Shown: positions 15,435 to 23,808 of the stretch, piece after piece | Position numbering within the stretch: the first letter of the stretch is position 1 | How the letters are laid out: the number at the start of each line of letters is the position of its first letter | Assembly: GCA_050486285.1 (NCBI GenBank) | Contig: JBJHCZ010000015.1 | Span: 7,433 to 71,432, forward strand | DNA: 64,000 nucleotides | From: JAITWN01 sp050486285 | GTDB lineage: Bacteria > Pseudomonadota > Gammaproteobacteria > SZUA-140 | Reading direction: 5' to 3' | Translations under genes and position numbers: made by a program | Notes under the pieces: generated by a model | What the model saw: the letters and a program-made list of their open reading frames with translations, nothing else | Databases searched by the model: none | Told to the model about the DNA's origin: nothing

Positions 15435-15904
15435 TGATATCGATTGCCCTGATGTTGCATCTGCTCGCCGCCGTGGTCTGGGTCGGCGGCATGTTCTTCG
15501 CGTGGATGATCCTGCGCCCGGTTGCGGCAGCGCAGCTCGAGGCGCCGCAGCGCCTGACGCTGTGGCGCAACGTCTTCCAGCGTTTCTTCCCGTGGGTCTG
15601 GGCCGCGGTCGTGGCCCTGCCGGTGACGGGCCTGTGGATCGCCTTCGATCTGTTCGGCGGCATCGGCACCAGCCCGCCGCGGGTGCATGTGATGTTGTTG
15701 CTCGGGATCGTGATGATCCTGATCTATCTGCACGTCTTCTTCGCGCCGTGGCGGCGCCTGCGCGCCGCGGTCGCCGCGAGTGACTGGCCGGCGGGCGGCA
15801 AGGCGCTGGCGACGATCCGCCGCCTCGTCGGTGTCAACCTGGTCATCGGCCTGATCGTGCTCGCGGTCGTCAGTTCGGGCCGCTACGGTTTCGGCTTCGG
15901 TTAG
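15434..15904 (+). CDS. CopD-family integral membrane protein
   Basis: 156 residues with four hydrophobic helices: ISIALMLHLLAAVVWVGGMF, a helix around WVWAAVVALPVTGLWIAF, another around VMLLLGIVMILIYLHVFF, and a last one around NLVIGLIVLAVVSS. The first helix motif LHLLAAVVWVGGMFF is typical of CopD/YebZ-type and related membrane proteins, in which histidines may bind copper or heme. The start codon shares a base with the mtnC stop, so it is transcribed with the methionine salvage genes, though no functional link is known to me. Copper transport is only one possible role. Confidence 0.75.
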   Translation: MISIALMLHLLAAVVWVGGMFFAWMILRPVAAAQLEAPQRLTLWRNVFQRFFPWVWAAVVALPVTGLWIAFDLFGGIGTSPPRVHVMLLLGIVMILIYLHVFFAPWRRLRAAVAASDWPAGGKALATIRRLVGVNLVIGLIVLAVVSSGRYGFGFG

Positions 15905-15918
15905 GCGTATTCGCCGCG

Positions 15919-16209
15919 ATGGCGACGGTCCATATCGCCCTGCTGACCTTCGATCTGATGATCCCGCATTCGGCGTCGCTGAAGGACAAGCGCCGCGTCG
16001 TCAAGGGGCTCAAGGATCGCCTGCGTGCGAAGTTCAATGCCGCGGTCGCCGAGATCGACTGTCTCGATGAGTGGCAGCGTGCGCGCATCGGCGTGACGAT
16101 GCTCAGCAACGATCGCCGGCATCTCGAGAGCTCGCTCAGCGCGGTCAGCCGGATGGTCGAGGAGACCGCCGACATCCGCCTGATCGATACCCGCATCGAG
16201 TGGTTGTAG
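15919..16209 (+). CDS. DUF503 family protein
   Basis: 96 residues. The sequence HIALLTFDLMIPHSASLKDK followed by RRVVKGLKDRLRAKFNAAVA and a final LIDTRIEWL is the DUF503 (YlxP-like) pattern, a small alpha/beta protein. In Firmicutes YlxP lies in the nusA-infB region and has been linked to ribosome assembly. Here it stands between a membrane protein and the rRNA methyltransferase gene rlmD, 13 bases before it, which fits a ribosome connection but does not prove it. Confidence 0.88.
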   Translation: MATVHIALLTFDLMIPHSASLKDKRRVVKGLKDRLRAKFNAAVAEIDCLDEWQRARIGVTMLSNDRRHLESSLSAVSRMVEETADIRLIDTRIEWL

Positions 16210-16222
16210 GCGACAGGCTGTC

Positions 16223-17578
16223 ATGAGGACCTTCCAGCCGCGTCCCGGTGCGGGCAGGGGACCGATTGAGAGGCATGACGCGGTCATCGATGCGCTCGAT
16301 GACGATGGCCGCGGCGTCGCCCGCATCGACGGCAAGGTGACCTTCATCGACGGCGCGCTGCCCGGCGAGACGGTACGCGCCGAGGTCATGAAGTCGAAAA
16401 AGAGCTTCGACCAGGGGCGCGTGCTGGAGATCCTGTCGGCGTCGCCGGAACGCGTCGATCCGGTCTGCGCGCATTTCGGCGAATGCGGCGGTTGCAGCCT
16501 GCAGCATCTGGCGCCGGCGGCGCAGTTGCGCGAGAAGCAGGCGCAGTTGCGCGCGCTGCTGGTCAAGGCCGGCGACGTCGTGCCGGCGCGCTGGCTGACG
16601 CCGCTCGAAGGGCCGGTCGAGCATTACCGGCGCAGCGCGCGCCTCGGCGTACGCGACGTGCCGAAGAAGGGCGGGATCATCGTCGGCTTTCGCGAGCGCC
16701 GCAGCAGCTATCTCAATCCGACCCGCGAATGCCGCGTGCTCGACGCCCGCGTCGCGCGCGTGCTGCCGCTGTTGCCCGGACTGATCGAGGGCCTCTCCTG
16801 CAAGCGGCGCCTGCCGCAGATCGAAGCGGCCTGTTCGGACGAGGCCGCGGTGCTGGTGTTCCGCCATCTCGAGCCGCTGACCGCGGATGATCGCTTGCGA
16901 CTCGGGGCGTTCGCGCACGAGCATGCCATTCAGGCCTGGTCGCAAGCGGGCGGCCCGGAGACCGTGGTGCCGCTATGGCCGGAAGACCCGCCGCCGCTCG
17001 AATATCGTCTGCCGGCGTTCGACCTGACCCTGCGTTTCGTGCCGGCCGACTTCGTCCAGGTCAACGCGGAGATCAACCGGCAAATGGTGACGCTCGCGGT
17101 CGAGCTGCTGGCGGCCGACGTGAGCGAGACGGTCCTCGACCTGTTCTGCGGGCTCGGTAATTTCACGCTGCCGCTGGCGCGGGGGGCGGGACGCGTGATC
17201 GGCATCGAGTCTGATCAGCGCCTGATCGACGGCGCGCGCGCGAACGCGGCGCGTAACGGCATCGCGAATGCGGAGTTCCGGCGTCTCGATCTGTTCGACG
17301 AGTCGGCGGTGGCGACGTTCATGGACGGCACCGCCTTCGATCGCCTGCTGCTGGATCCGCCGCGCAGCGGGGCGATCGAGGCGCTGAAGCATCTGCCGGC
17401 GAACCCTCCGCGCCGGATCGTCTACGTCTCCTGCAACCCGGCGACGTTCGCGCGCGACGCCGAATATCTCGTCAATGCCGCCGGCTACCGGCTGTCCGCC
17501 GCCGGTGTCATGGACATGTTCCCGCACACCAGCCATGTCGAGTCGATCGCTGTCTTCGACCTCATGGGGTCAGAGTAG
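16223..17578 (+). CDS. rlmD: 23S rRNA (uracil-1939-C5)-methyltransferase RlmD
   Basis: 451 residues. An N-terminal TRAM domain (about 15-75) is followed by the iron-sulfur cysteines CAHFGECGGCSLQH and later ECRVLD. The methyltransferase fold has VLDLFCGLGNFTLPLA for SAM binding, LLLDPPRSGA, and the catalytic cysteine in YVSCNPATFARD. It methylates uracil 1939 of 23S rRNA. Length and motif order match RlmD rather than RlmC or TrmA. The last codons and the stop TAG (17576-17578) lie inside the left arm of a 33-base palindrome, so the last few residues (MGSE) come from that repeat. Confidence 0.93.
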   Translation: MRTFQPRPGAGRGPIERHDAVIDALDDDGRGVARIDGKVTFIDGALPGETVRAEVMKSKKSFDQGRVLEILSASPERVDPVCAHFGECGGCSLQHLAPAAQLREKQAQLRALLVKAGDVVPARWLTPLEGPVEHYRRSARLGVRDVPKKGGIIVGFRERRSSYLNPTRECRVLDARVARVLPLLPGLIEGLSCKRRLPQIEAACSDEAAVLVFRHLEPLTADDRLRLGAFAHEHAIQAWSQAGGPETVVPLWPEDPPPLEYRLPAFDLTLRFVPADFVQVNAEINRQMVTLAVELLAADVSETVLDLFCGLGNFTLPLARGAGRVIGIESDQRLIDGARANAARNGIANAEFRRLDLFDESAVATFMDGTAFDRLLLDPPRSGAIEALKHLPANPPRRIVYVSCNPATFARDAEYLVNAAGYRLSAAGVMDMFPHTSHVESIAVFDLMGSE

Positions 17579-17598
17579 ACGTTGTCTACTCTGACCCC
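17566..17598. repeat. Perfect 15-base palindrome at the end of rlmD
   Basis: GGGGTCAGAGTAGAC at 17566-17580 and GTCTACTCTGACCCC at 17584-17598 are perfect inverted repeats around GTT. The left arm supplies the rlmD stop codon. It may act as a terminator, but there is no T-run. By memory, similar GGGGTCAGAGT palindromes are scattered as REP-like elements in various bacterial genomes. Confidence 0.8.
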
Positions 17599-17689
17599 GA
17601 TTTGTTCAGCTTCCGTTCAGGCTGTGCCCGTTATGCTCGTTTCCGAAAGATCGGAAAAGGCCCGGCACGGGCGTAACGGGAGGTGTGAG

Positions 17690-18031
17690 ATGAGCGGATT
17701 CAGAACGGTTACCGGTGCGATAGCAGGGTTGGCGATGCTGGCCGGCGGGGCTGCAGCGCTGGCGGCGGACATGCCGGCGTCGGCGGCGACGGCCGGGTGC
17801 GTCGCCTGTCACAAGATCGACCAGAAGCTGATCGGGCCGGCGTGGCAGGATGTCTCGGTCAGGTATAAGGGCGATCCGGCGGCGCGCGAGAGGCTGATCG
17901 AGAAGGTCAAGAAGGGCGGTAGCGGCAACTGGACCGAGGTCACCGGCGGCATACCGATGCCGCCGAACAGCCCGCGCGTGTCCGATGCCGACATCGCGTC
18001 ACTGGTCGATTTCATCCTCGCGCTGGAATAA
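17690..18031 (+). CDS. Periplasmic monohaem cytochrome c, c5/c551 type
   Basis: 113 residues. The start at 17690, with a strong GGGAGG upstream, gives a signal peptide (residues 1-25, ending AAALA|AD). The haem motif is GCVACHK (about 37-43) and the sixth ligand methionine is in GGIPMPPNSPRVSD. The short length and the PMPPN motif match small class I c-type cytochromes that shuttle electrons in the periplasm, for instance to terminal oxidases. The gene stands alone between two palindromic elements. The CcdA-like protein at 4518-5246 could help mature it. Redox partners are unknown. Confidence 0.9.
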   Translation: MSGFRTVTGAIAGLAMLAGGAAALAADMPASAATAGCVACHKIDQKLIGPAWQDVSVRYKGDPAARERLIEKVKKGGSGNWTEVTGGIPMPPNSPRVSDADIASLVDFILALE

Positions 18032-18051
18032 GCCATCGAGGGATGTCAAAG

Positions 18052-18077
18052 GGGTCGGGCCCGAAAGGGCCTGACCC
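18052..18077. repeat. Palindrome after the cytochrome c gene
   Basis: GGGTCGGGCCC at 18052-18062 and GGGCCTGACCC at 18067-18077 form an 11-base stem with one G-T wobble around the loop GAAA, a very stable tetraloop. It lies 20 bases after the cytochrome c stop and could terminate transcription. It resembles the GGGGTCAG-type palindrome upstream of that gene in sequence style. Confidence 0.65.
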
Positions 18078-18171
18078 TGTTCGTTCGCGCGTCGTGGTTC
18101 GGGGTGATCGGGCTGTGCTATCGTCAGGCAGCGGCCGTGCATGGCCGTGGTGACGATCGTGAGCGAAGGCG

Positions 18172-18852
18172 ATGCGGATATTGCTGGTCGAGGACGAGGC
18201 GCCGTTGCGCAGGCAACTGGTCGAGCGGCTGCGCGAGGCCGGCTGGGTCGTCGATGCGGCGGCGGACGGCGAGGAGGGTCTGTATTTCGGCCGGGAGTAT
18301 CCGGTCGATGTCGCGATCGTCGACCTCGGCCTGCCGCGGCTGTCCGGCATCGAGGTGATACGGCGACTGCGCGAGGCGGGGCGATCGTTCCCGATCCTGA
18401 TCCTGACCGCGCGCAATCGCTGGCAGGACAAGGTCGACGGCCTCGAGGCCGGCGCCGATGATTACCTGGTCAAACCCTTCCACGTCGAGGAGCTGCTCGC
18501 GCGGTTGCGCGCGCTGGTCCGGCGCAGTGCCGGCAAGAGTTCACCGCTCCTCAGCGTCGGTCCGGTCACGCTCGATACCACCGCGCAGAAGGTCAGCGTC
18601 GACGGCGCCGGGGTCGAGTTGACGTCCTATGAGTACCGGATGCTCGAACTGCTCATGCTGCGCGCCGGCGAGGTGCTGTCGAAGACCGAGCTGACCGAGC
18701 GCCTCTACGAAGAGGACGACAGCCGCGACAGCAATGTCATCGAGGTGTTCATCGGCCGCTTGCGGCGCAAGCTCGATCCGGACAATCGCCTGAATCCGAT
18801 CGAGACGGTGCGCGGTCGGGGCTACCGCTTCAATCCGGACATCGGGGCGTGA
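18172..18852 (+). CDS. OmpR/PhoP-type response regulator
   Basis: 226 residues. The receiver domain (1-115) has the acidic pair in LLVEDEAPL, the phosphorylated Asp in VAIVDLGLPRLSG (about 51), Thr in LILTARN and Lys in YLVKPF. The C-terminal winged-helix DNA-binding domain (about 130-222) ends with VIEVFIGRLRRKLD and IETVRGRGYRF. The overall sequence resembles PhoP/QseB-like regulators. The partner kinase gene overlaps the stop by four bases (GTGA), so the two form a coupled pair. The signal and target genes cannot be read from sequence. Confidence 0.94.
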   Translation: MRILLVEDEAPLRRQLVERLREAGWVVDAAADGEEGLYFGREYPVDVAIVDLGLPRLSGIEVIRRLREAGRSFPILILTARNRWQDKVDGLEAGADDYLVKPFHVEELLARLRALVRRSAGKSSPLLSVGPVTLDTTAQKVSVDGAGVELTSYEYRMLELLMLRAGEVLSKTELTERLYEEDDSRDSNVIEVFIGRLRRKLDPDNRLNPIETVRGRGYRFNPDIGA

Positions 18853-20201
18853 GGCGCTCGCTCGGTACGCGGCTGCTGCTGGTCGCCAGCCTGGTGCTCG
18901 CGGTGTTCTTCGGCGCCACCGGCGCCGTCATCGAGCGCGCCCATTACGAGACTGCCGACGCAGCATTGAAGCAACGCCTGCAGTCGTTCGCCGCGATGCT
19001 GATCGCGGCGTCGGAGCCGGGCGCCGACGGCGGCGTCCGCATCACCCATCCGCTGCCGGAGACCCGCTTCTTCCTGCCGCGCTCGGGGCTTTACGCGCGC
19101 ATCCATCGCAATGATCACGCACACGGCTGGGACTCGCCGTCGCTCGATGGCGGCACGCTGGCATTCGCCGACGGCCTGCAGCGGGGACAGCGGCGTTTCG
19201 ACACGCTGTACCTCGGCGACGGCACCGAACTGCGCGGTTTCAGCATCGGCGTCGCCTGGGAGGGGGACATGCCGGTCGCCGAGACCTACACCGTCAGCGT
19301 CGCCGAGGACGTCACCGAATTCAATGCCCAGGTCGCCGGCTTCCGGCGGACGCTGTGGGGGTGGTTGCTGATCGTCGCGGCCGCGCTGCTGGCGGTACAG
19401 TGGGCGGTGCTGCGCTGGGGGCTGTCACCCTTGCGCCGTGTCGCCGGTGATATCGCAGCGATCGAGGCGGGTGCGAAGACGCGGCTCGACGGCGACTATC
19501 CGGTGGAGCTGCAACCGCTGACCGGCAATCTCAATGCGCTCGTGCAAAACGAACGCGAGCGGCGCGAGCGTTATCGTCATGCGCTCGGCGATCTCGCCCA
19601 CAGCCTGAAGACGCCGCTCGCGATCCTGCGCGGCGCCGCCGAGGGCCGCGACGACGCGGCCTTGCGCGCGGCGACCGAGGAAGCGGTCGAGCGCATGAGC
19701 GGGATCGTCGATTACCAGTTGCGGCGCGCGGCGACGGCCGGACGCGGCGGTCTCAAGGCGCGTGTCGAGGTCGAGCCGGTCGTGCGCCGCGTCGTCGTGG
19801 CGCTCGGCAAGGCCTGGCGTGACAAGGCCGTCCGCTGCGACGTCGAGATCGACCCCGGCACGCGCTTCGACGGCGATGCGGAGGACCTGGTCGAGATTCT
19901 CGGCAACCTGCTCGATAACGCCTTCAAGTGGTGCCGGTCGACGGTCGGCATCCGCGCGCGCCAGGCCGGCGCGCAGGCAGGCCGCGACGGCGGACTCGTC
20001 CTCGTCATCGAGGATGACGGTCCGGGCATCCCCGACGCGGTGCGTTCGGCGGTGTTCGGGCGGGGGGTGCGCGCGGATCCGGACCGTGAAGGCCATGGCA
20101 TCGGGCTCGCGGTCGTCCGCGACATCGTCGATGCCTACCATGGCCGCATCGACATCGATCGCGGCGCGCGCGGCGGCGCGCGGGTGACCGTGACCCTGTA
20201 G
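18849..20201 (+). CDS. Membrane sensor histidine kinase, PhoQ-like
   Basis: 450 residues starting with GTG. Two membrane helices (about 8-30 and 170-190) flank a periplasmic sensor domain of about 140 residues that has a PhoQ-like outline. A HAMP-like region (about 192-240) comes next, then the phosphorylated histidine in LGDLAHSLKTPLAIL, the N box GNLLDNAFKWC, and the G boxes EDDGPGIPD and GHGIGLAVV. It phosphorylates the response regulator just upstream. PhoQ proteins sense divalent cations or antimicrobial peptides, but that cannot be assumed here. Convergent with the J-domain gene at 20213. Confidence 0.93.
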   Translation: MRRSLGTRLLLVASLVLAVFFGATGAVIERAHYETADAALKQRLQSFAAMLIAASEPGADGGVRITHPLPETRFFLPRSGLYARIHRNDHAHGWDSPSLDGGTLAFADGLQRGQRRFDTLYLGDGTELRGFSIGVAWEGDMPVAETYTVSVAEDVTEFNAQVAGFRRTLWGWLLIVAAALLAVQWAVLRWGLSPLRRVAGDIAAIEAGAKTRLDGDYPVELQPLTGNLNALVQNERERRERYRHALGDLAHSLKTPLAILRGAAEGRDDAALRAATEEAVERMSGIVDYQLRRAATAGRGGLKARVEVEPVVRRVVVALGKAWRDKAVRCDVEIDPGTRFDGDAEDLVEILGNLLDNAFKWCRSTVGIRARQAGAQAGRDGGLVLVIEDDGPGIPDAVRSAVFGRGVRADPDREGHGIGLAVVRDIVDAYHGRIDIDRGARGGARVTVTL

Positions 20202-20212
20202 CGGCGGCGCGG

Positions 20213-20971
20213 CTATTTCCCCAGCAGCAGATCCTTGGCCTGGTTGATCTTCGCCGCCAGCCACCCCGAGCCGCCGCGATCGGGATGCAGTTTCTGCATC
20301 AGGCGGCGGTGGGCGGCAATGATCTCCTCGTCGGACGCGCCCGCCTGCAGGCCGAGGATCTCGCGGGCCTCCTCGGGGCTCATCGCCCCGCCTGACGGCG
20401 GCGGACGCTGTTCGCCGCCGCTAGCGCCTTCGCCGGCCTGTGCCCGCCAGGTCGCGCCATGGACGCCATCGAGAAACGCCTGCACGAGCTGCGCGGCTTC
20501 CGGGTCCTCGATCCGGCATTCACGCAGCAGCTCGATCAACTGCTCGATCGTCAGCTCGGTCAGTCGCGCGCCCTTGAAGCGACCGTCGATGACCACGCCG
20601 TCGATCTCGCCGCTGTCGTGATTCAGACTCATGCGAATGTAACGGGTCTCGACCTGCGAGACGCGGCCGGTCGCCGCGCCGCCGCCGGCCGCCTGCGCGG
20701 CCTTCGCCGCCTGGTAGCGCTTGTACAGGCCGCCGATGATCGGCAGGAACGGCAACAGCCGCGGCAGGAACGCAAACAATGTGCCGAGCACGACGAACAG
20801 CCAGTGCAGGCGTCCGCTCGCTGCGAGCCAGACCAGCACGCCGATGCCGACCGCGACCGCGACGCGGCGCAGCACTCGCGCGACGTTCTGCGGCGGCGCG
20901 CGCAGGAACCAGGTCAGCAGCGCAAGCACGGCGAACAGGGCGGCCAGCGCGAACGCGAGCTTGGCGACCAT
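20213..20971 (-). CDS. Membrane-anchored J-domain (DnaJ-like) protein
   Basis: 252 residues. The N-terminal quarter is hydrophobic, with a first helix at about 2-24 and further helices at about 34-75. A linker rich in alanine and glycine follows. The last 55 residues are a J domain (EEAREILGLQAGASDEEIIA) with the signature HPDRGG in RRLMQKLHPDRGG and an ending similar to Tim14/Pam18-type J proteins. It would recruit a DnaK-type chaperone to the inner membrane. It is next to a VWA protein gene on the same strand (six bases apart) and they may act together. Confidence 0.85.
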   Translation of the reverse strand: MVAKLAFALAALFAVLALLTWFLRAPPQNVARVLRRVAVAVGIGVLVWLAASGRLHWLFVVLGTLFAFLPRLLPFLPIIGGLYKRYQAAKAAQAAGGGAATGRVSQVETRYIRMSLNHDSGEIDGVVIDGRFKGARLTELTIEQLIELLRECRIEDPEAAQLVQAFLDGVHGATWRAQAGEGASGGEQRPPPSGGAMSPEEAREILGLQAGASDEEIIAAHRRLMQKLHPDRGGSGWLAAKINQAKDLLLGK

Positions 20972-20977
20972 GACGGC

Positions 20978-21694
20978 CTAACCCTTGTCGATCTGTTGCG
21001 TGATCCGGCGCACGAGCGCGTCCGAGCGCCGGCTGTAGTCGGCGAGGGCCTGACGGCCGCCGGCGGCGTAGACCGCGACTGCGCTCAGCAGGTCGCGCAG
21101 TTGCGCCGGGCTCGCGGCATCGAACGCACAGTAGGCGCCGCGGCTCAGGCGCGCGATCTCGCGAAAGACATGGGCGGCGATCGGGTCGTCGCCCTCCTGG
21201 AACACGAAGGCGGGGAGGCCCTGCAGGCCGAGCTCGCCGGCCAGTTGCAGCAGCGTGCCGTGTTCCTCTTCCATGCAATCGCCGACGATGACCAGCGCAT
21301 TGACCGGTGTCGCCCGCGTCTCACCGAGCGCATGCTCGAGGACGCGACCGATCTGGGTATGACCCGCCTGGCAGCGCACCGAGGTCATCTCGCGCAACAG
21401 CCCTTGTGATTCCGCGGTCCACGGCGAGGCATGGAATTCACGATAGCCGCGGAACCAGCACAACTGGATCTCGAGCCCGCCGAGCCGCGTCGTTTCATTG
21501 AACATCTCGGCCTGGATGTGGCAGGCGCGGTCCCACGCCGGCTCTCGACTGGCGGTCGCGTCCATCGCAAAGATCAGTCGACCGCGCCGGCCCGCCGGTT
21601 TGACCGTCGGCGTCGACGCCATTTTCTTCACGAAGGCATCGATCTCGGCGCGGGAGGATTTTTTCGCCAGCGGCTTGTCGTTTCCGTCCGTCAT
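20978..21694 (-). CDS. von Willebrand factor A (VWA)-domain protein
   Basis: 238 residues from the ATG at 21694, which has AGGAG 10 bases upstream; a TTG further upstream is less likely. The VWA fold starts with RLIFAMDATASREPAWDRA, where the usual metal site DxSxS reads DATAS, and continues with VNALVIVGDCMEEEHG. The metal-dependent adhesion site is thus partly conserved. Cytoplasmic VWA proteins usually assemble complexes with ATPases or chaperones. Here the J-domain gene follows six bases after its stop codon, and a macrodomain gene is divergent 70 bases away. A role in stress or ADP-ribose metabolism is a guess from context. Confidence 0.8.
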   Translation of the reverse strand: MTDGNDKPLAKKSSRAEIDAFVKKMASTPTVKPAGRRGRLIFAMDATASREPAWDRACHIQAEMFNETTRLGGLEIQLCWFRGYREFHASPWTAESQGLLREMTSVRCQAGHTQIGRVLEHALGETRATPVNALVIVGDCMEEEHGTLLQLAGELGLQGLPAFVFQEGDDPIAAHVFREIARLSRGAYCAFDAASPAQLRDLLSAVAVYAAGGRQALADYSRRSDALVRRITQQIDKG

Positions 21695-21763
21695 GGCCCG
21701 ATTGCTCCTGCACAATTCACGTTATATTCTAGCCCATTACGATGTCGCGGAGGGCGCTCGGGG

Positions 21764-22315
21764 ATGGCTTCACTGGACGAATTCGAGCCTGACGGCCCCG
21801 GCGGGGAGCGGCTGACGGTCGTCGAGGGCGACATCACCCGGATCACCGCCGATGCGATCGTCAACGCCGCGAACGAGACGCTGCTCGGCGGTGGCGGCGT
21901 CGACGGCGCGATCCATCGCGCGGCCGGCCCCGGACTGCTCGAGGAATGCCGGATGCTCGGCGGCTGTGAAAGCGGCCAGGCGAAGCTCACCGGCGGCTAT
22001 CGCCTGCCGGCGAGGCATGTCATCCATACCGTCGGACCGGTCTGGCGCGGCGGCGCCCACCGCGAGGACGAGATCCTGGCATCCTGCTATCGTGAATCGC
22101 TCAGACTTGCGGCCGGGTCCGGCCTGAAGAGCATTGCCTTCCCCGCCATCAGTTGCGGTATCCACGGCTTTCCGCCGGAACGCGCCGCGCGCATCGCGGT
22201 TGCCGAAGCCCGCGCGTTTCTTGCCGGTGACACGACGCTCGAACGCGTGATCATGGTATGTTATGGCGATGAGATTCACGAGGCGTGGTTGAAGGCCGTG
22301 CATTCGCCGTCATGA
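21764..22315 (+). CDS. Macrodomain ADP-ribose-binding protein (YmdB-like)
   Basis: 183 residues, a single macrodomain. Motifs are VVEGDITRITADAIVNAANE (about 18-37), GGGGVDGAIHRAAGPGLLEE and IAFPAISCGIHGFPPERAA. The asparagine and aspartate in NAANE and GVDGAIH fit de-ADP-ribosylating enzymes of the MacroD/YmdB type, which hydrolyse O-acetyl-ADP-ribose or remove ADP-ribose from acidic residues. A TATATT at 21723-21728 could be its -10 element. It overlaps the DUF3014 gene by four bases and diverges from a VWA/J-domain pair. Confidence 0.93.
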   Translation: MASLDEFEPDGPGGERLTVVEGDITRITADAIVNAANETLLGGGGVDGAIHRAAGPGLLEECRMLGGCESGQAKLTGGYRLPARHVIHTVGPVWRGGAHREDEILASCYRESLRLAAGSGLKSIAFPAISCGIHGFPPERAARIAVAEARAFLAGDTTLERVIMVCYGDEIHEAWLKAVHSPS

Positions 22316-23166
22316 GCGAAGACAGAGAGTCGCCGCCGGAGAACGAACGCGTCCCGGTGCTGAAGTATTTCCTGGTCGGCGCCACCGCGGTCGCAGTGCT
22401 CGCGACCCTTGCCTGGTGGTGGTTGCGGGACGATGTCTCGTCCGAGTCGCCGCTTGCGCTGCCGCCGCCCGCGCTGGTCGAACCCGAACCACTGGTGCGG
22501 CATCCGATCCCCGAACCGAGGCCCGATGACACCGGCAGCGAGTCGCCGTCACCGTCGCCGCTCGCCGACGTGCTGCCGGCTTCACTGCCGGATCTCGACC
22601 GCAGCGATCAGGCATTGCTCGCGCTTGCCGGGCGCCTGATCGAGAATCCGCGATTCGTCGAGCTGTTGATCCCGCGGGACATGATCCGGCGCTTCGTCGT
22701 GACCGTCGACGGCCTCGGGACCAAGGTCGTCTCCCAGAACCGTCTGCCGGTGACGCCGCCTGACGGGCGTTTTCTGGTCGAGCCGCGCGGCGAGCAATTC
22801 GTCATCGATCCGCGCAATTACGAGCGCTACCGTCGTCATGTCGCGATGCTCGACCAACTCGACAGCCGGCTGCTGGTCGAGGCCTACGTCCATGTCTATC
22901 CGCTGATCCAGCAGGCGTATCGTGAACTCGGTTATCCACAGGGCTTCTTCAACGACCGGTTGATCGCGGTGATCGACGAAATTCTGGCGACGCCGGAGAC
23001 CGGCGATCCGGTCTGGCTGGAACAACCGGGCGTGTTCTACCTCTATGTCGACCCGGGACTGGAGGGGCTGACGGCGGGGCAGCGCTTGCTGATCCGCATG
23101 GGGCCGGACAGCGCGGCGGCGGTCAAGCGCAAGTTGCGGGAGATTCGTACCGGTTTGGCACGCTGA
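22312..23166 (+). CDS. DUF3014 family membrane-anchored protein
   Basis: 284 residues from the ATG at 22312, which overlaps the macrodomain stop (ATGA). A single membrane helix lies at about 17-38 (KYFLVGATAVAVLATLAWWW), then a proline-rich linker (about 45-85), then a conserved domain with LIENPRFVELLIPRDMIRRF, VDGLGTKVVSQNRLPV, and VHVYPLIQQAYRELGYPQGF near residue 200. This sequence is the DUF3014 pattern of Proteobacteria. The bulk is predicted to lie in the periplasm. No biochemical role is known to me. Confidence 0.88.
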   Translation: MSEDRESPPENERVPVLKYFLVGATAVAVLATLAWWWLRDDVSSESPLALPPPALVEPEPLVRHPIPEPRPDDTGSESPSPSPLADVLPASLPDLDRSDQALLALAGRLIENPRFVELLIPRDMIRRFVVTVDGLGTKVVSQNRLPVTPPDGRFLVEPRGEQFVIDPRNYERYRRHVAMLDQLDSRLLVEAYVHVYPLIQQAYRELGYPQGFFNDRLIAVIDEILATPETGDPVWLEQPGVFYLYVDPGLEGLTAGQRLLIRMGPDSAAAVKRKLREIRTGLAR

Positions 23167-23271
23167 AACGCCGATGGACGGAGATTTTATTGTGTGCTAG
23201 TAATGGTGACGCGATACCTTCGGTTCGAAGGCCATCGGGTCAGGCTGAATAATGACAAAGAGGGACTCGAG

Positions 23272-23745
23272 ATGAAAGGGAAGTTATTGATGATCGCGGT
23301 ATCCGGCATGTTCGTCGCAGGCGTCGCCCAGGCGGACAGCACCGGTTGTGGTCTCGGCACCACGTTGTGGGAAGGCCAGTCCGGCATCGCGCCGCAGGTG
23401 CTTGCCGTAACGACCAACGGTACGCTCGGTAACCAGACCTTCGGCATCACCTTCGGCACGCTCGGCTGCAAGTCGGACGGCGTCGTGAAGTCGCCGATGG
23501 CGATGTTCACCGGCAGCAATATGGATCGGCTCGCGCGCGACATGTCGATCGGCGAAGGCGAGGCCCTCGAGACGCTGGCCGAGCTGATGGGCATCGAGGC
23601 CGGGCACAAGGGCGTGTTCTTCCAGGCCACCCGGACCCACTTCGGCGAAATCTTCGCGAACGCCGATGTCACCGCGGAACAGGTGCTCGACGCCATCAAC
23701 GACATGATGGCGCAGAACGCCACGCTCGCGCGTTACGCTGTCTGA
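23272..23745 (+). CDS. DUF3015 family exported protein
   Basis: 157 residues from the ATG at 23272, which has AAAGAGGG upstream. A signal peptide (1-20, ending VAGVAQA) precedes the mature sequence DSTGCGLGTTLWEGQSGIAP and TFGITFGTLGCKSDGVVKS, the DUF3015 pattern with two conserved cysteines. A 105-base gap separates it from the DUF3014 gene. Proteins of this family are periplasmic or outer-membrane associated, with no established function. The next gene begins 63 bases later and also codes for an exported protein. Confidence 0.88.
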   Translation: MKGKLLMIAVSGMFVAGVAQADSTGCGLGTTLWEGQSGIAPQVLAVTTNGTLGNQTFGITFGTLGCKSDGVVKSPMAMFTGSNMDRLARDMSIGEGEALETLAELMGIEAGHKGVFFQATRTHFGEIFANADVTAEQVLDAINDMMAQNATLARYAV

Positions 23746-23808
23746 AGTCCCCGGCATCCGGCGGCGCATTCCTGATGCGCCGCCGGACCCCGTCAAACTC
23801 CGTCATCG

